A model generated the notes under the pieces. The model was not told the origin of the DNA and ran no database searches. It worked only from the letters and a program-made list of their open reading frames with translations. DNA of 64,000 bases from Aurantimonas sp965217685 (GTDB lineage: Bacteria; Pseudomonadota; Alphaproteobacteria; Rhizobiales; Rhizobiaceae), in NCBI GenBank assembly GCA_965217685.1, contig CBDCIZ010000003.1:1054001-1118000 (forward strand), in the 5' to 3' direction. Positions 27,832-35,514 of this stretch are shown in pieces. Numbering within the stretch: position 1 is the first letter of the stretch; each line of letters opens with the position of its first letter. Both the position numbers and the translations under genes were made by a program.

Positions 27832-27942
27832 GGCGCGGAACGCCGAAGCCGCTCCGTTTTCCGTTCCGGGAGGCGGTCCCGGCAGGATGATCAGGGTATC
27901 GAAGGGTGCCTAACGTATCGATTTCAGCATTGCGTCAAGCAC

Positions 27943-28860
27943 TCACCTGCCGTTCAGGCGCCGCGAGTCGCACTTCTTGAACCAATCGGCGAGGTAGTCG
28001 ACGAACACCCGCACCCGGGCCGGCAGGTGTCGTCGATGCGGAAACACGGCGTAGATGCCGGCTTCGCTCGGCATGAACTCGTCGAGCACCGTCACGAGAC
28101 GGCCGGCATCCAGATCCTTGCGCACGACGAAGGTCGGCGAAAGCGCAAGGCCGAGGCCGGCAATGGCGGCTGCGCGGACCGTCACCGGCGAGTTCGCCGT
28201 GAAGCGGCCGGACATGGCGACGGGGATCGTCTCCCTGGTCTCCGGATCGCGGAAGAGCCAGTTGGAGAACATGCGCGAATTGGAATCGATGACCGCCGGA
28301 TAGCCGGCGATCTGCGAGGGATGGGTCGGGCGACCGAGCTTCTCGACGAGGTCCGGCGCGCCGACGATGCAGAAGTCGAGCGAGGCGAGCCGGCGGGCGA
28401 TCATCGCCGAGTCGGCGAGCCGCGTCATGCGGATCGCGATGTCGAAGCCCTCTTCGACGAGGTTGACGAAATTGTCGTCGAGATGGATGTCGAGGCCGAT
28501 CTCCGGATGGTCCTTGGCGAAGTCGACGAGGCTGAGGCCCAGCTCGGCGTCGCCGAAGGTGCGGGCGGCGGACACACGGATCGTGCCCTTGGCTTCGCCG
28601 GTCGCCTCGCGCGCCTCCTCGTTCAGGCTGTCGAGGTCGGCCAGGATCGCCGAGGCGCGGGTCAGATACACCTCGCCCGCCGCCGTCAAGGCGATCTGAC
28701 GGGTGGTGCGGTTGATCAGAAGCACGCCGAGCTCGTCCTCCAGCTCGCGGACATATTTCGACAGGAGCGCCTTCGAGCGCCCGGTCTTGCGGGCGGCAGC
28801 CGAAAAGCCCTCGTTCTCGATCACCGAGATGAAGGCACGCATGCGCGTCAGTGTGTCCAT
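27943..28860 (-). CDS. LysR family transcriptional regulator
   Basis: A 305-residue LysR regulator. The N-terminal winged helix is MDTLTRMRAFISVIENEGFSAAARKTGRSKALLSKYVRELEDELG, followed by the effector-binding domain. The ATG at 28860 begins the conserved helix; an open frame continues upstream by chance. It lies downstream of the acyl-CoA dehydrogenase on the opposite strand and divergent from the ornithine decarboxylase gene, 549 bases away. It may control either; no inducer can be inferred. Confidence 0.93.
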   Translation of the reverse strand: MDTLTRMRAFISVIENEGFSAAARKTGRSKALLSKYVRELEDELGVLLINRTTRQIALTAAGEVYLTRASAILADLDSLNEEAREATGEAKGTIRVSAARTFGDAELGLSLVDFAKDHPEIGLDIHLDDNFVNLVEEGFDIAIRMTRLADSAMIARRLASLDFCIVGAPDLVEKLGRPTHPSQIAGYPAVIDSNSRMFSNWLFRDPETRETIPVAMSGRFTANSPVTVRAAAIAGLGLALSPTFVVRKDLDAGRLVTVLDEFMPSEAGIYAVFPHRRHLPARVRVFVDYLADWFKKCDSRRLNGR

Positions 28861-29409
28861 TGTCCCACCTTGCCTCAGGCTTGCCCGAGGCTTGCCAATG
28901 TTGCCGTAACTCCACGGCCGGACGCCTTCCTTGACAGGCGAGGTCAAAAAAGCAACCACCCGACCGAATTTGCGCTTGTGTGTGACGGCCTTCGCGCCTA
29001 CATCGCTTCTGCCCCAAGTCGCACGTGCCTGTGGGCGTCCCCCGGTCCTCGAATGCGAGGGTTGCCGGGACGGTACCTGGATGAGACCCATCCAGTCGGT
29101 TTCGCTGCTGGCGAAATCGTGGACGCCTTGAAGCAACGACGGTCCGGGCCTTTCTAGTCTCTCCTGGTCTCCAAAGCCGGGAAAACTGCAGAGGCACACC
29201 ATCCTTGCCTGAAGTGCGGCGGGTCCAAGCCCTCCAATCCATGGCAGACTGACTCCGAAACGTGGCGCGAACGCCGCTTCTCGGTATTCGTCGCGTCTCG
29301 CGGAGAGACGGCCCGAACTTCGCCTTGCCCGGCGGGATCGGTGACCGACCGCGTGCGTTCTTTTCATCGACTGTCCGGTGCCTGGCGCCGGGTCCATGGG
29401 AGAGCCGTC
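28861..29409. other. Long intergenic region between LysR and ornithine decarboxylase genes
   Basis: No convincing coding frame lies in these 549 bases. The centre (29041-29118) holds three consecutive hairpins, described separately. The right half (29119-29409) is less structured and contains several short ORFs without codon bias. An in-frame GTG at 29341 could extend the decarboxylase by 23 residues, but these are not conserved. Confidence 0.6.
29041..29118 (+). ncRNA. Structured leader upstream of ornithine decarboxylase, candidate speF-type motif
   Basis: Three hairpins stand in a row. First, an outer CCCGG/CCGGG stem (29041-29045 with 29065-29069) encloses CCTCG-AATG-CGAGG. Second, CTGGATG and CATCCAG (29077-29083 with 29089-29095) form a stem around AGACC. 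Third, GGTTTCGC and GCGAAATC (29098-29105 with 29111-29118) form a stem around TGCTG. The array begins about 370 bases before the decarboxylase start. A conserved RNA called speF is known upstream of ornithine decarboxylase genes in alphaproteobacteria; I cannot confirm its consensus here. Confidence 0.4.
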
Positions 29410-30543
29410 ATGGCCACTCAGCGCATTCTCGACTTCCTCGCTACCCGACGTCCCGACGGCCCGTGCCTGATCGTCGACCTCGAAATGGTCGAGGACAATT
29501 TCAACGCCTTCCGCAAGGCGCTGCCGGATTCGGCGATCTTCTATGCCGTCAAGGCGAACCCCGCGCCGGAGATCCTGCGCCTTCTGGCCTCGCTTGGCTC
29601 GAATTTCGACTGCGCCTCGGTCGTCGAGATCGAGCTGGCGATGAACGCCGGCGCAAGCGCCTCGCGCATCTCCTTTGGCAACACGATCAAGAAGGAGCGC
29701 GACATCGCCCGCGCACGCGCGCTGGGCGTGTCGCTGTTCGCGGTCGATTGCGTCGAAGAGGTCGAGAAGGTCGCCCGCGCCGCCCCCGGCGCGCGGGTGT
29801 TCTGCCGCGTCCTGACCTCCGGCGAAGGCGCCGAATGGCCGCTGTCTCGCAAGTTCGGCTGCGTGCCTGAGATGGCGGTCGACGTGCTCGTCGCTGCCCG
29901 CTCGCTCGGCCTCGTTCCGACCGGCGTCTCCTTCCATGTCGGCTCACAGCAGACCGACACCAACGCCTGGGACGGCGCCATCGCCGACGCCAAATTCGTC
30001 TTCGAAGCGCTGGCCGAGAAGGGCATTGTTTTGACCCTCGTCAACATGGGCGGCGGGTTTCCCACCCGCTACCTCAAGGACGTGCCGGCCGCCGCCGCCT
30101 ACGGCCAGGCGATCTTCGCCAGCCTGCGCAAGCATTTCGGCAACCGCCTGCCGGAGACGATCATCGAGCCGGGTCGCGGCATGGTCGGCGACGCGGGCGT
30201 CGTGAAGGCCGAGGTCGTGCTCGTGTCGAAGAAGTCGAACGCGGACGAGAACCGCTGGGTCTATCTCGACATCGGCAAGTTCGGCGGTCTGGCCGAAACG
30301 ATGGACGAAGCGATCCGCTACCCGCTCGTCACAAGGCGCGACCAAGACCGCATGAGCCCGTGCGTCGTCGCCGGCCCGACCTGCGATTCGGCGGACGTCC
30401 TTTACGAGAAGACGCCCTACCCGTTGCCGATCTCGCTGACGGTCGGCGACGAGGTGCTGATCGAGGGTACCGGGGCCTACACGACGACCTATGCCTCGGT
30501 GGCGTTCAACGGCTTCGAGCCTTTGCGCTCCTACGTGATCTGA
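29410..30543 (+). CDS. Type III PLP-dependent decarboxylase (ornithine/lysine decarboxylase)
   Basis: A 377-residue fold-type III decarboxylase of the eukaryotic-like ODC/LDC group, making putrescine from ornithine (or cadaverine from lysine). PLP binds Lys48 in FYAVKANP. HVGSQQTD, the MGGGFPTRY phosphate-binding loop and EPGRGMVGD are intact, and GPTCDSADVLY carries the cysteine that acts on substrate from the partner subunit. The ATG at 29410 follows a GGGAGAGCC site. A long structured leader upstream suggests feedback control by a polyamine or ornithine. A GNAT acetyltransferase gene follows, possibly in the same unit. Confidence 0.94.
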   Translation: MATQRILDFLATRRPDGPCLIVDLEMVEDNFNAFRKALPDSAIFYAVKANPAPEILRLLASLGSNFDCASVVEIELAMNAGASASRISFGNTIKKERDIARARALGVSLFAVDCVEEVEKVARAAPGARVFCRVLTSGEGAEWPLSRKFGCVPEMAVDVLVAARSLGLVPTGVSFHVGSQQTDTNAWDGAIADAKFVFEALAEKGIVLTLVNMGGGFPTRYLKDVPAAAAYGQAIFASLRKHFGNRLPETIIEPGRGMVGDAGVVKAEVVLVSKKSNADENRWVYLDIGKFGGLAETMDEAIRYPLVTRRDQDRMSPCVVAGPTCDSADVLYEKTPYPLPISLTVGDEVLIEGTGAYTTTYASVAFNGFEPLRSYVI

Positions 30544-30595
30544 GGCGGCGATGATCCTCCACCCAGCGACGTCGCGACGATGGCGACGACGATTC

Positions 30596-30618
30596 GACCG
30601 GAGCGAAACGCTCCGGTC
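30596..30618. terminator. Perfect 10-bp hairpin after the decarboxylase gene
   Basis: GACCGGAGCG and CGCTCCGGTC pair perfectly around AAA, 53 bases past the decarboxylase stop. There is no T run, so it may be a weak terminator or a 3' end stabiliser. Its core closely resembles the ctpA terminator. Confidence 0.5.
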
Positions 30619-30748
30619 CTGACGCCGGCGGTCGAGGCTGTGGGCGTTCAAAATCGCCCGCGTGCCACGGCACCGTCTCGCCTGACACGTTTGTCTTCCA
30701 CCTCCGTCAGCGGTGCGGGTTCAACGCCCGCGCCACGAGGGGTCCGCC

Positions 30749-31351
30749 TTGTCCGTCATCTTCCCGTCCGAGTCATTCCAGGCCGCCGCCCCGCTCTTCT
30801 CCATCCGCGAGGAGGCACCGGCCGACACCGCCGTCCGCGAAGCGCTACTCGACCGTGCCATGGGTCTCGGCCGCACGCTCAAATCCTCCGAAGCGATCCG
30901 ACGCGGGCGTCTTGCGGCCGAGGGTCTGTCCTTCTCGGCGGTCGATGCCGAGGGCACGCTTCTCGGCACGGTACGGTTGTGGAATATTACCGCCGGTGCC
31001 CGTGACGGCGCCGCCGTTCCGGCGCTGCTGCTCGGGCCGTTGGCGGTTGCGCCACCGCTGACGGGCGCAGGCATCGGCGGCGCGCTCATGCGTCACGCGA
31101 TAGCCGCCGCGGCCGAGCGGCGCCACGGCGCGATCCTGCTCGTCGGCGATTTCGACTACTATGCGCGCTTCGGCTTTTCCGCAGCCCTGACCGGCGGCCT
31201 CGCCATGCCGGGCCCGTTCGATCCGGCGCGACTCCTGGCGCTCGAACTCGCCTGCGGCGCGCTCGAAAACGTAGCCGGCCTGATCGCGCCGACCGGACGT
31301 TGGGATAAGTCTGCCGCCACCCGGCAACCGACGATTGCCGCAGCGGCCTGA
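30749..31351 (+). CDS. GNAT family N-acetyltransferase (YhbS-like)
   Basis: A protein of about 200 residues of the YhbS-like GNAT group, with LLGTVRLWNITAG and the acetyl-CoA loop LGPLAVAPPLTGAGIGGALMRHA, then HGAILLVGDFDYYARFGFSAA. I chose a TTG start at 30749 because ACGAGG lies 9 bases upstream; GTG at 30713 would add 12 residues with no site. The substrate is unknown. A GNAT gene after a type III ornithine decarboxylase is common in rhizobia and might act on polyamines, but that is inference from position. Confidence 0.82.
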   Translation: MSVIFPSESFQAAAPLFSIREEAPADTAVREALLDRAMGLGRTLKSSEAIRRGRLAAEGLSFSAVDAEGTLLGTVRLWNITAGARDGAAVPALLLGPLAVAPPLTGAGIGGALMRHAIAAAAERRHGAILLVGDFDYYARFGFSAALTGGLAMPGPFDPARLLALELACGALENVAGLIAPTGRWDKSAATRQPTIAAAA

Positions 31352-31537
31352 TTGCGTTGCAGTTTCGGTCCGAACACAAAAAGGACGGTGCAACGGAGGG
31401 ACTTGCTCTCGAAATTCAGGCTTGTTGACGATTACGACTGATGGCATACGCGAAGTTCGATCGAGGGGACGCGATCGACGCCGGGGAAGTCGAGGGTTCG
31501 GCGACCGGGGCGTTATCTGAAATGCAGGTGCATCCGA

Positions 31538-33985
31538 ATGCGCTTCGAAGGTGATGATCGTCTGACCTCGGCTCTTGCGGAGAACGAGGAGCTGCGCCGT
31601 CGCATCGCCAACCTGGAAGATGCCGCCGAAGCGCCGCCGGCCGCACGAGAACAGCCCGATCAGGCCGGCGACCTCGCTGCCGCCCGCAAACAAATCGCCA
31701 GCTTGAAGCTCGCGCTGCACCGCTCGGAGACGCAGTATCGGCTGATCGTCGAAAGCGCTGTCGACTACGTCATCATCGCAGCCGATCTCGACGGGTTCAT
31801 CACCACCTGGAACGAGGCCGCCCGCGAGCTGACGGGTTGGTCGAGCGAGCAGATGCTCGGCAGGCCGATCGCTACCATCTTCACGCCGGAAGACGTCGAG
31901 ACGGGCGTCCACGAACGCGAGATGCGTTTCTCGCTGACGATGGGCAAGGCGCGCGACGACCGTTGGCACATGAAGGCCGACGGCAGCCGCTTCTTCGCCA
32001 GCGGCGAGATGATGCCGCTCTTTGGCGACGACGACCGGCCCATGGGGTTCCTGAAGATCCTGCGCGACCGGACCCGCGAGCGGGCCGAGCACGAAGAGCT
32101 CGAGGCCAGCCGCGAGCGCCTGCGTCTGGCGCTCGAAGCCTCAGAGCTTGTCGGCACCTGGGACTGGGACGTCACCGGCGACGTCATTTATGTCGATGCC
32201 CGCTTTGCCCGCCTGTTCGGGCTGGATTCGCGAGTGGCCGACGAGGGCGCGCCGCTCGCCGACTTCGTCGCCGCAATCCACCCCGACGACCGCGAACGCG
32301 TCGGTGCCGGTATCGAGAGCGCCCTAAGGGACGCCGGCCCGTACGCCCAGGAGTACAGGACCATCGATGCCGATGGCGCAAGCCACTGGATTTTCGCGCA
32401 GGGGCGATGCTTCATGAACGACGCCGGCGCTCCGATCCGTTTTACCGGCGCGATTGTCGACCGCACGATCGAAAAGGTCCGGGAGGCCCGGCAGGCCGCG
32501 CTCCTGCGGCTCAGCGACGAACTCGCCGACAGTGTCGACTTCGACCAGAACGTCGCTCTGAAACTCCTGGGAACGACGTTGGGTGTCAGCCGCGTCGGGA
32601 CGGCAAGTGTCGACGCAAGCGAACAATTCGCCACCATCGTCGACGAGTGGACGGCCGAGGGCGTAACGCGGCTCAACGGTCGCTTTGCCCTCGAGAGATA
32701 CGGCGTCGATTTCGTCGAGCGGCTTCGGTCGGGCTTCTTCACCATCGACGACACCCGCTCCCGTGCGGCAAACACCCCGTCCGAACACGCCTTCGACGAG
32801 ATCGGCGTCGCCGCGCTGATCAACATCGCGGTCGTCGAGAACCGCAAGGTACGGCTCATCCTCTACATCCATTCGAACCGGCCGCGCGCCTGGATCGACG
32901 AGGAAATCGCCTTCGTGCGCGAGGTCATCAACCGGATCTGGGCCTTCGCCCAGCGCCGCCGCGCCGAACAGGCTCAAATGGAAGCCGAAACGCGCCTCCG
33001 GCTGGCGCAGGAATCGGCCGACATCGGCACGTTCGACTACGACCCGCAGACCGGAGCACTCGACTGGGACGATCGCTGCCGGGCACTCTTCGGCGTTCCA
33101 TCGGGCACACAGGTGACGCTGGAGGGAAGCTTCGTCGCGGGCCTGCATCCGGAGGATCGCGAGCGTGTCAAGGCAGCCGTCGCGGCGGTGATGGCCCCCG
33201 ATTCCGACGGCGAATTCAATGCCAACTACCGCACGATCGGGCTTGCCGACGGCGCGTTGCGCCACGTCCACGCCAGCGGCCAGACCCTCGTCGAGAACGG
33301 CCGGACGGTACGCTTCGTCGGTGCGGTGCGAGAAACCACCGAGGAGAAGCTCGCCGAGGAGCGGCAGCAACTCCTGACCCGCGAATTGCAGCATCGGGTG
33401 AAGAACACGCTCGCCATGGTCAACGCGCTCGCCAACCAGACACTGCGCCGTGCGGCCAACGTGCAGGACGGTCTCGCCGCGTTTTCGGCGCGACTGATCG
33501 CGCTGGGACAGGCCCATGACATCCTGACTCAGACAAGCTGGACCTCGGCGCCGATCGCCGCGATCGTCGACAATGCCCTGAAGACCCACCGGCCGGACGA
33601 CGAAACCCGCATCGCGATCGCCGGTCCTGATCTGCGCCTGAACGCCCGCCAGAGCCTGGCGCTGGCACTCGGCATCCACGAGCTTGCGACCAATGCAGCG
33701 AAATACGGCGCGCTGTCGAACGACACGGGAAAAGTGACCGTCGACTGGTCGCTGGAGACGTCCGGCGGCGAACGTCACCTCACTTTCGTCTGGTCGGAAA
33801 CCGGCGGCCCGGCCGTCACGCCTCCGGCCAGCCGCGGCTTCGGTTCACGGTTGATCGAACAGGCGATGGCCGCCGAGTTCGGCGGCGCCGTGGTGATGGA
33901 CTGGCGCGCCGAAGGCCTCGTCTGCCGCTTCGAGTCCAGGCTCAAAGACGATCTCGAAGACGGCGGCGCGGATTTGCAGAGCTAA
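31538..33985 (+). CDS. HWE-family sensor histidine kinase with PAS and GAF domains
   Basis: An 815-residue soluble kinase without membrane segments. A coiled coil (residues 1-62) leads to PAS (about 65-180), a second PAS of the PAS_3 type (190-310), a GAF-like domain (320-480), a third PAS (490-605) and an HWE kinase core. The phosphoacceptor is His619 in LQHRVKNTLAM, and the diagnostic WxE is Trp752/Glu754 (VWSETGG). HWE kinases are common in Rhizobiales and often act in the general stress response or light sensing. No LOV cysteine motif (NCRFLQ) is visible in the PAS domains, so it is not obviously a blue-light sensor. No partner response regulator is adjacent. Confidence 0.93.
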   Translation: MRFEGDDRLTSALAENEELRRRIANLEDAAEAPPAAREQPDQAGDLAAARKQIASLKLALHRSETQYRLIVESAVDYVIIAADLDGFITTWNEAARELTGWSSEQMLGRPIATIFTPEDVETGVHEREMRFSLTMGKARDDRWHMKADGSRFFASGEMMPLFGDDDRPMGFLKILRDRTRERAEHEELEASRERLRLALEASELVGTWDWDVTGDVIYVDARFARLFGLDSRVADEGAPLADFVAAIHPDDRERVGAGIESALRDAGPYAQEYRTIDADGASHWIFAQGRCFMNDAGAPIRFTGAIVDRTIEKVREARQAALLRLSDELADSVDFDQNVALKLLGTTLGVSRVGTASVDASEQFATIVDEWTAEGVTRLNGRFALERYGVDFVERLRSGFFTIDDTRSRAANTPSEHAFDEIGVAALINIAVVENRKVRLILYIHSNRPRAWIDEEIAFVREVINRIWAFAQRRRAEQAQMEAETRLRLAQESADIGTFDYDPQTGALDWDDRCRALFGVPSGTQVTLEGSFVAGLHPEDRERVKAAVAAVMAPDSDGEFNANYRTIGLADGALRHVHASGQTLVENGRTVRFVGAVRETTEEKLAEERQQLLTRELQHRVKNTLAMVNALANQTLRRAANVQDGLAAFSARLIALGQAHDILTQTSWTSAPIAAIVDNALKTHRPDDETRIAIAGPDLRLNARQSLALALGIHELATNAAKYGALSNDTGKVTVDWSLETSGGERHLTFVWSETGGPAVTPPASRGFGSRLIEQAMAAEFGGAVVMDWRAEGLVCRFESRLKDDLEDGGADLQS

Positions 33986-34063
33986 GGCGACGCATCGATT
34001 TCGGTCATCGCCCGCTACCGTCAGCCCAATGGCGATCTGCCGTGCCGCGATCACGTTCCAGAC

Positions 34064-34106
34064 GCGATGACATTTGCCAGAAGCGATGACATTTGATGGA
34101 ATCAAA
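34064..34106. repeat. Direct and inverted repeat block
   Basis: GCGATGACATTTG occurs at 34064-34076 and 34083-34095, a period of 19 bases. The second copy runs into a perfect inverted repeat, TTTGAT-GGA-ATCAAA (34092-34106). From memory this resembles short intergenic repeats common in rhizobial genomes. Confidence 0.7.
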
Positions 34107-34132
34107 TACGCGCTTCGCCACTTAATTTTGCC

Positions 34133-34176
34133 GCATGATGCAGGCGCGAAACCGGTTCCCGATTTCTCTCGTCATG
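34133..34176. repeat. Rhizobial-type GCATGAT...ACCGGTT...TCATGC palindromic repeat
   Basis: The element starts GCATGATGCAGG, has AAACCGGTTCCC in the middle and ends GTCATGC, so its ends and centre are palindromic. It matches, from memory, a very common intergenic repeat of Rhizobiales. Copy number in this genome cannot be judged from one window. Confidence 0.5.
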
Positions 34177-34182
34177 CTCTGG

Positions 34183-34437
34183 CTAGATGGAACGCTCGCC
34201 CGTCTGGTTCCGGCCGCGACCAAGACTGCCGGCCTCAGCGCGAAGGGCAATGGCTTGCACCCGCTCCGAAATGGCCAGGCGACGTGCATCGGCACTGTCC
34301 AGTCCCAGACCCCAACGGTCGCAATCGCGTGCCAGCCGCCACATGGCGGCGGCAGACGTCTCGCAACGGCTGGCGGCGTCGAGCAACGCCGCCGCGCGGG
34401 CCTCGGTTGGGCCTGTCGGGTTTCTACGGTCCTTCAT
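34183..34437 (-). CDS. Doubtful small hypothetical protein
   Basis: An 84-residue ORF, MKDRRNPTGPTEARAAALLDA and onward, with alanine- and arginine-rich helical character and third-position GC like that of true genes (GCC, CTG, GAC, CGC). No ribosome binding site is evident before the ATG, and a plus-strand frame covers the same bases. No family is recognised. It may be a small orphan gene or a non-coding stretch that stays open in high-GC DNA. Confidence 0.3.
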   Translation of the reverse strand: MKDRRNPTGPTEARAAALLDAASRCETSAAAMWRLARDCDRWGLGLDSADARRLAISERVQAIALRAEAGSLGRGRNQTGERSI

Positions 34438-34480
34438 CGCGACCAGAATGGTGAACCGGGCGAAAAGCGCAACGCGCAAC

Positions 34481-34515
34481 CGCACCAGCAAGACGGGCGT
34501 TCCGCCTGTGGTGCG
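34481..34515. repeat. Interrupted inverted repeat
   Basis: CGCACCA (34481-34487) pairs with TGGTGCG (34509-34515), and inside it GGCG-TTC-CGCC forms a second small stem. It could be a hairpin or cruciform just upstream of the doubtful small ORF. Confidence 0.5.
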
Positions 34516-34625
34516 CAAATGTCACACTTTGCAAGGTCGGCAGATATTCAGGGATGACGCCGCGTCGTCGGCGATGCCCGGGCCGCGGTCACGGCCACGA
34601 TGCTGCGTCGGCAAAACGGCGGCCG

Positions 34626-34655
34626 TGGACGAAACGACAGCGGACGAAACGACAG
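34626..34655. repeat. 15-bp perfect tandem repeat
   Basis: GGACGAAACGACAGC is present twice without a gap (34626-34640 and 34641-34655). It lies about 200 bases before the coiled-coil gene. Confidence 0.8.
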
Positions 34656-34859
34656 CGGCGGTCATCACAAGTCGTCGCATCGCATCGGCAGCACGATCAT
34701 AATCCGCGATCGCACGGATGCGTATAAAGGACTGTCATGCGACAGAGCCGCTGCGCAGGGCTTTAACCAAGTCTTCATCATTCGATCGATTTGGTCTGCA
34801 TCTCATGGCAAAACAAAAATATGGGGATAACTTTCGAAACGAGGAAGGTTTTGAATAAA

Positions 34860-35402
34860 ATGAACACGAAAGTCGAAGAACAACCCGACGTCGCCGTTAC
34901 CAACTTTCTTCAGGGCGAACTCGCCAAAGATTTCAGTCAGCAGCGCGCGGCGGCAAACGCCTCCAAGGCCGTCGATTCGAAGAGCCGCCTGCCGTTGAAA
35001 ATCTCCGGCGGCTTCCAGCGCCTGAGCGACGAACTCGACCAGCGGGCTCGGGACTGGACCCAGACGGTAAAGGTGCTCGACCACCAGCGCGTTCTCCTGG
35101 AAACCGCCGAAACCGAACGCGATCGCCTGACCGAGGAACTGGAAACGATCACGCCGCAGGTCCACCAGACCGGCCAGACGCTGAAGTCGATGCTCGACGC
35201 CACCAAGGGCGGTGATATCTCCAATGACCTCGCCGGCCATTTCGCCAAGAATCTCGAAGCGCTGGAGCGCCTGGACCGCATTTCCGACGCGCTGTCGGCC
35301 AACATCCTGTGGGTTCGCTCGACCTGGGAGCAATATGCCCGCACGGTCATCCGCGCACAGCGCATGCGCGAGGAACTGCGTACGCCATCGGCCGATCAGT
35401 GA
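34860..35402 (+). CDS. Orphan coiled-coil protein, unknown function
   Basis: A 180-residue soluble protein that I do not recognise. After a polar N-terminus (about residues 1-55) the region from about 60 to 110 has strong heptad character (LDQRARDWTQTVKVLDHQ, ETAETERDRLTEELETI), and the C-terminal half is also helical, ending RAQRMREELRTPSADQ. No signal peptide or membrane segment is visible. I chose the ATG at 34860, which has GAGGAAGG upstream; an ATG at 34821 would add 13 residues. The upstream DNA is AT-rich for this genome and repeat-rich, and the gene stands alone between a sensor kinase and a WD40 gene. Confidence 0.75.
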   Translation: MNTKVEEQPDVAVTNFLQGELAKDFSQQRAAANASKAVDSKSRLPLKISGGFQRLSDELDQRARDWTQTVKVLDHQRVLLETAETERDRLTEELETITPQVHQTGQTLKSMLDATKGGDISNDLAGHFAKNLEALERLDRISDALSANILWVRSTWEQYARTVIRAQRMREELRTPSADQ

Positions 35403-35514
35403 TCACGGTCTAATGGCCGGTGAGCCGGTCCCGTCATCATCCCTCTCGACAAGACCCGACGCCAAAGAACGGTGCGCCCCATGCGCATCTACGCACCCGG
35501 CGGCGGCGACGGGC

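Larger units (their letters stand above)
33986..34859. other. Repeat-rich region with no confident gene
   Basis: This 874-base stretch holds several short direct and inverted repeats (listed separately), one doubtful minus-strand ORF and, from 34680 on, AT-richer sequence that probably carries the promoter of the coiled-coil gene. The base composition is more mixed than in the flanking genes. It looks like an accumulation of intergenic repeat elements and not a broken gene. Confidence 0.6.

Noticed and set aside
28861..29040. A small protein gene in the gap before the decarboxylase leader
   Set aside because: Short frames exist on both strands, but none has a ribosome binding site with codon bias like the neighbours.
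31538..33985. A LOV (blue-light) domain in the large HWE kinase
   Set aside because: The flavin-binding cysteine motif of the NCRFLQ type is not found in any of its PAS domains.
34187..34702. A 171-residue plus-strand frame in the repeat-rich region
   Set aside because: It is rich in Arg, Ser and Pro, crosses several repeats and overlaps the minus-strand ORF, which has better codon bias; neither is firm.
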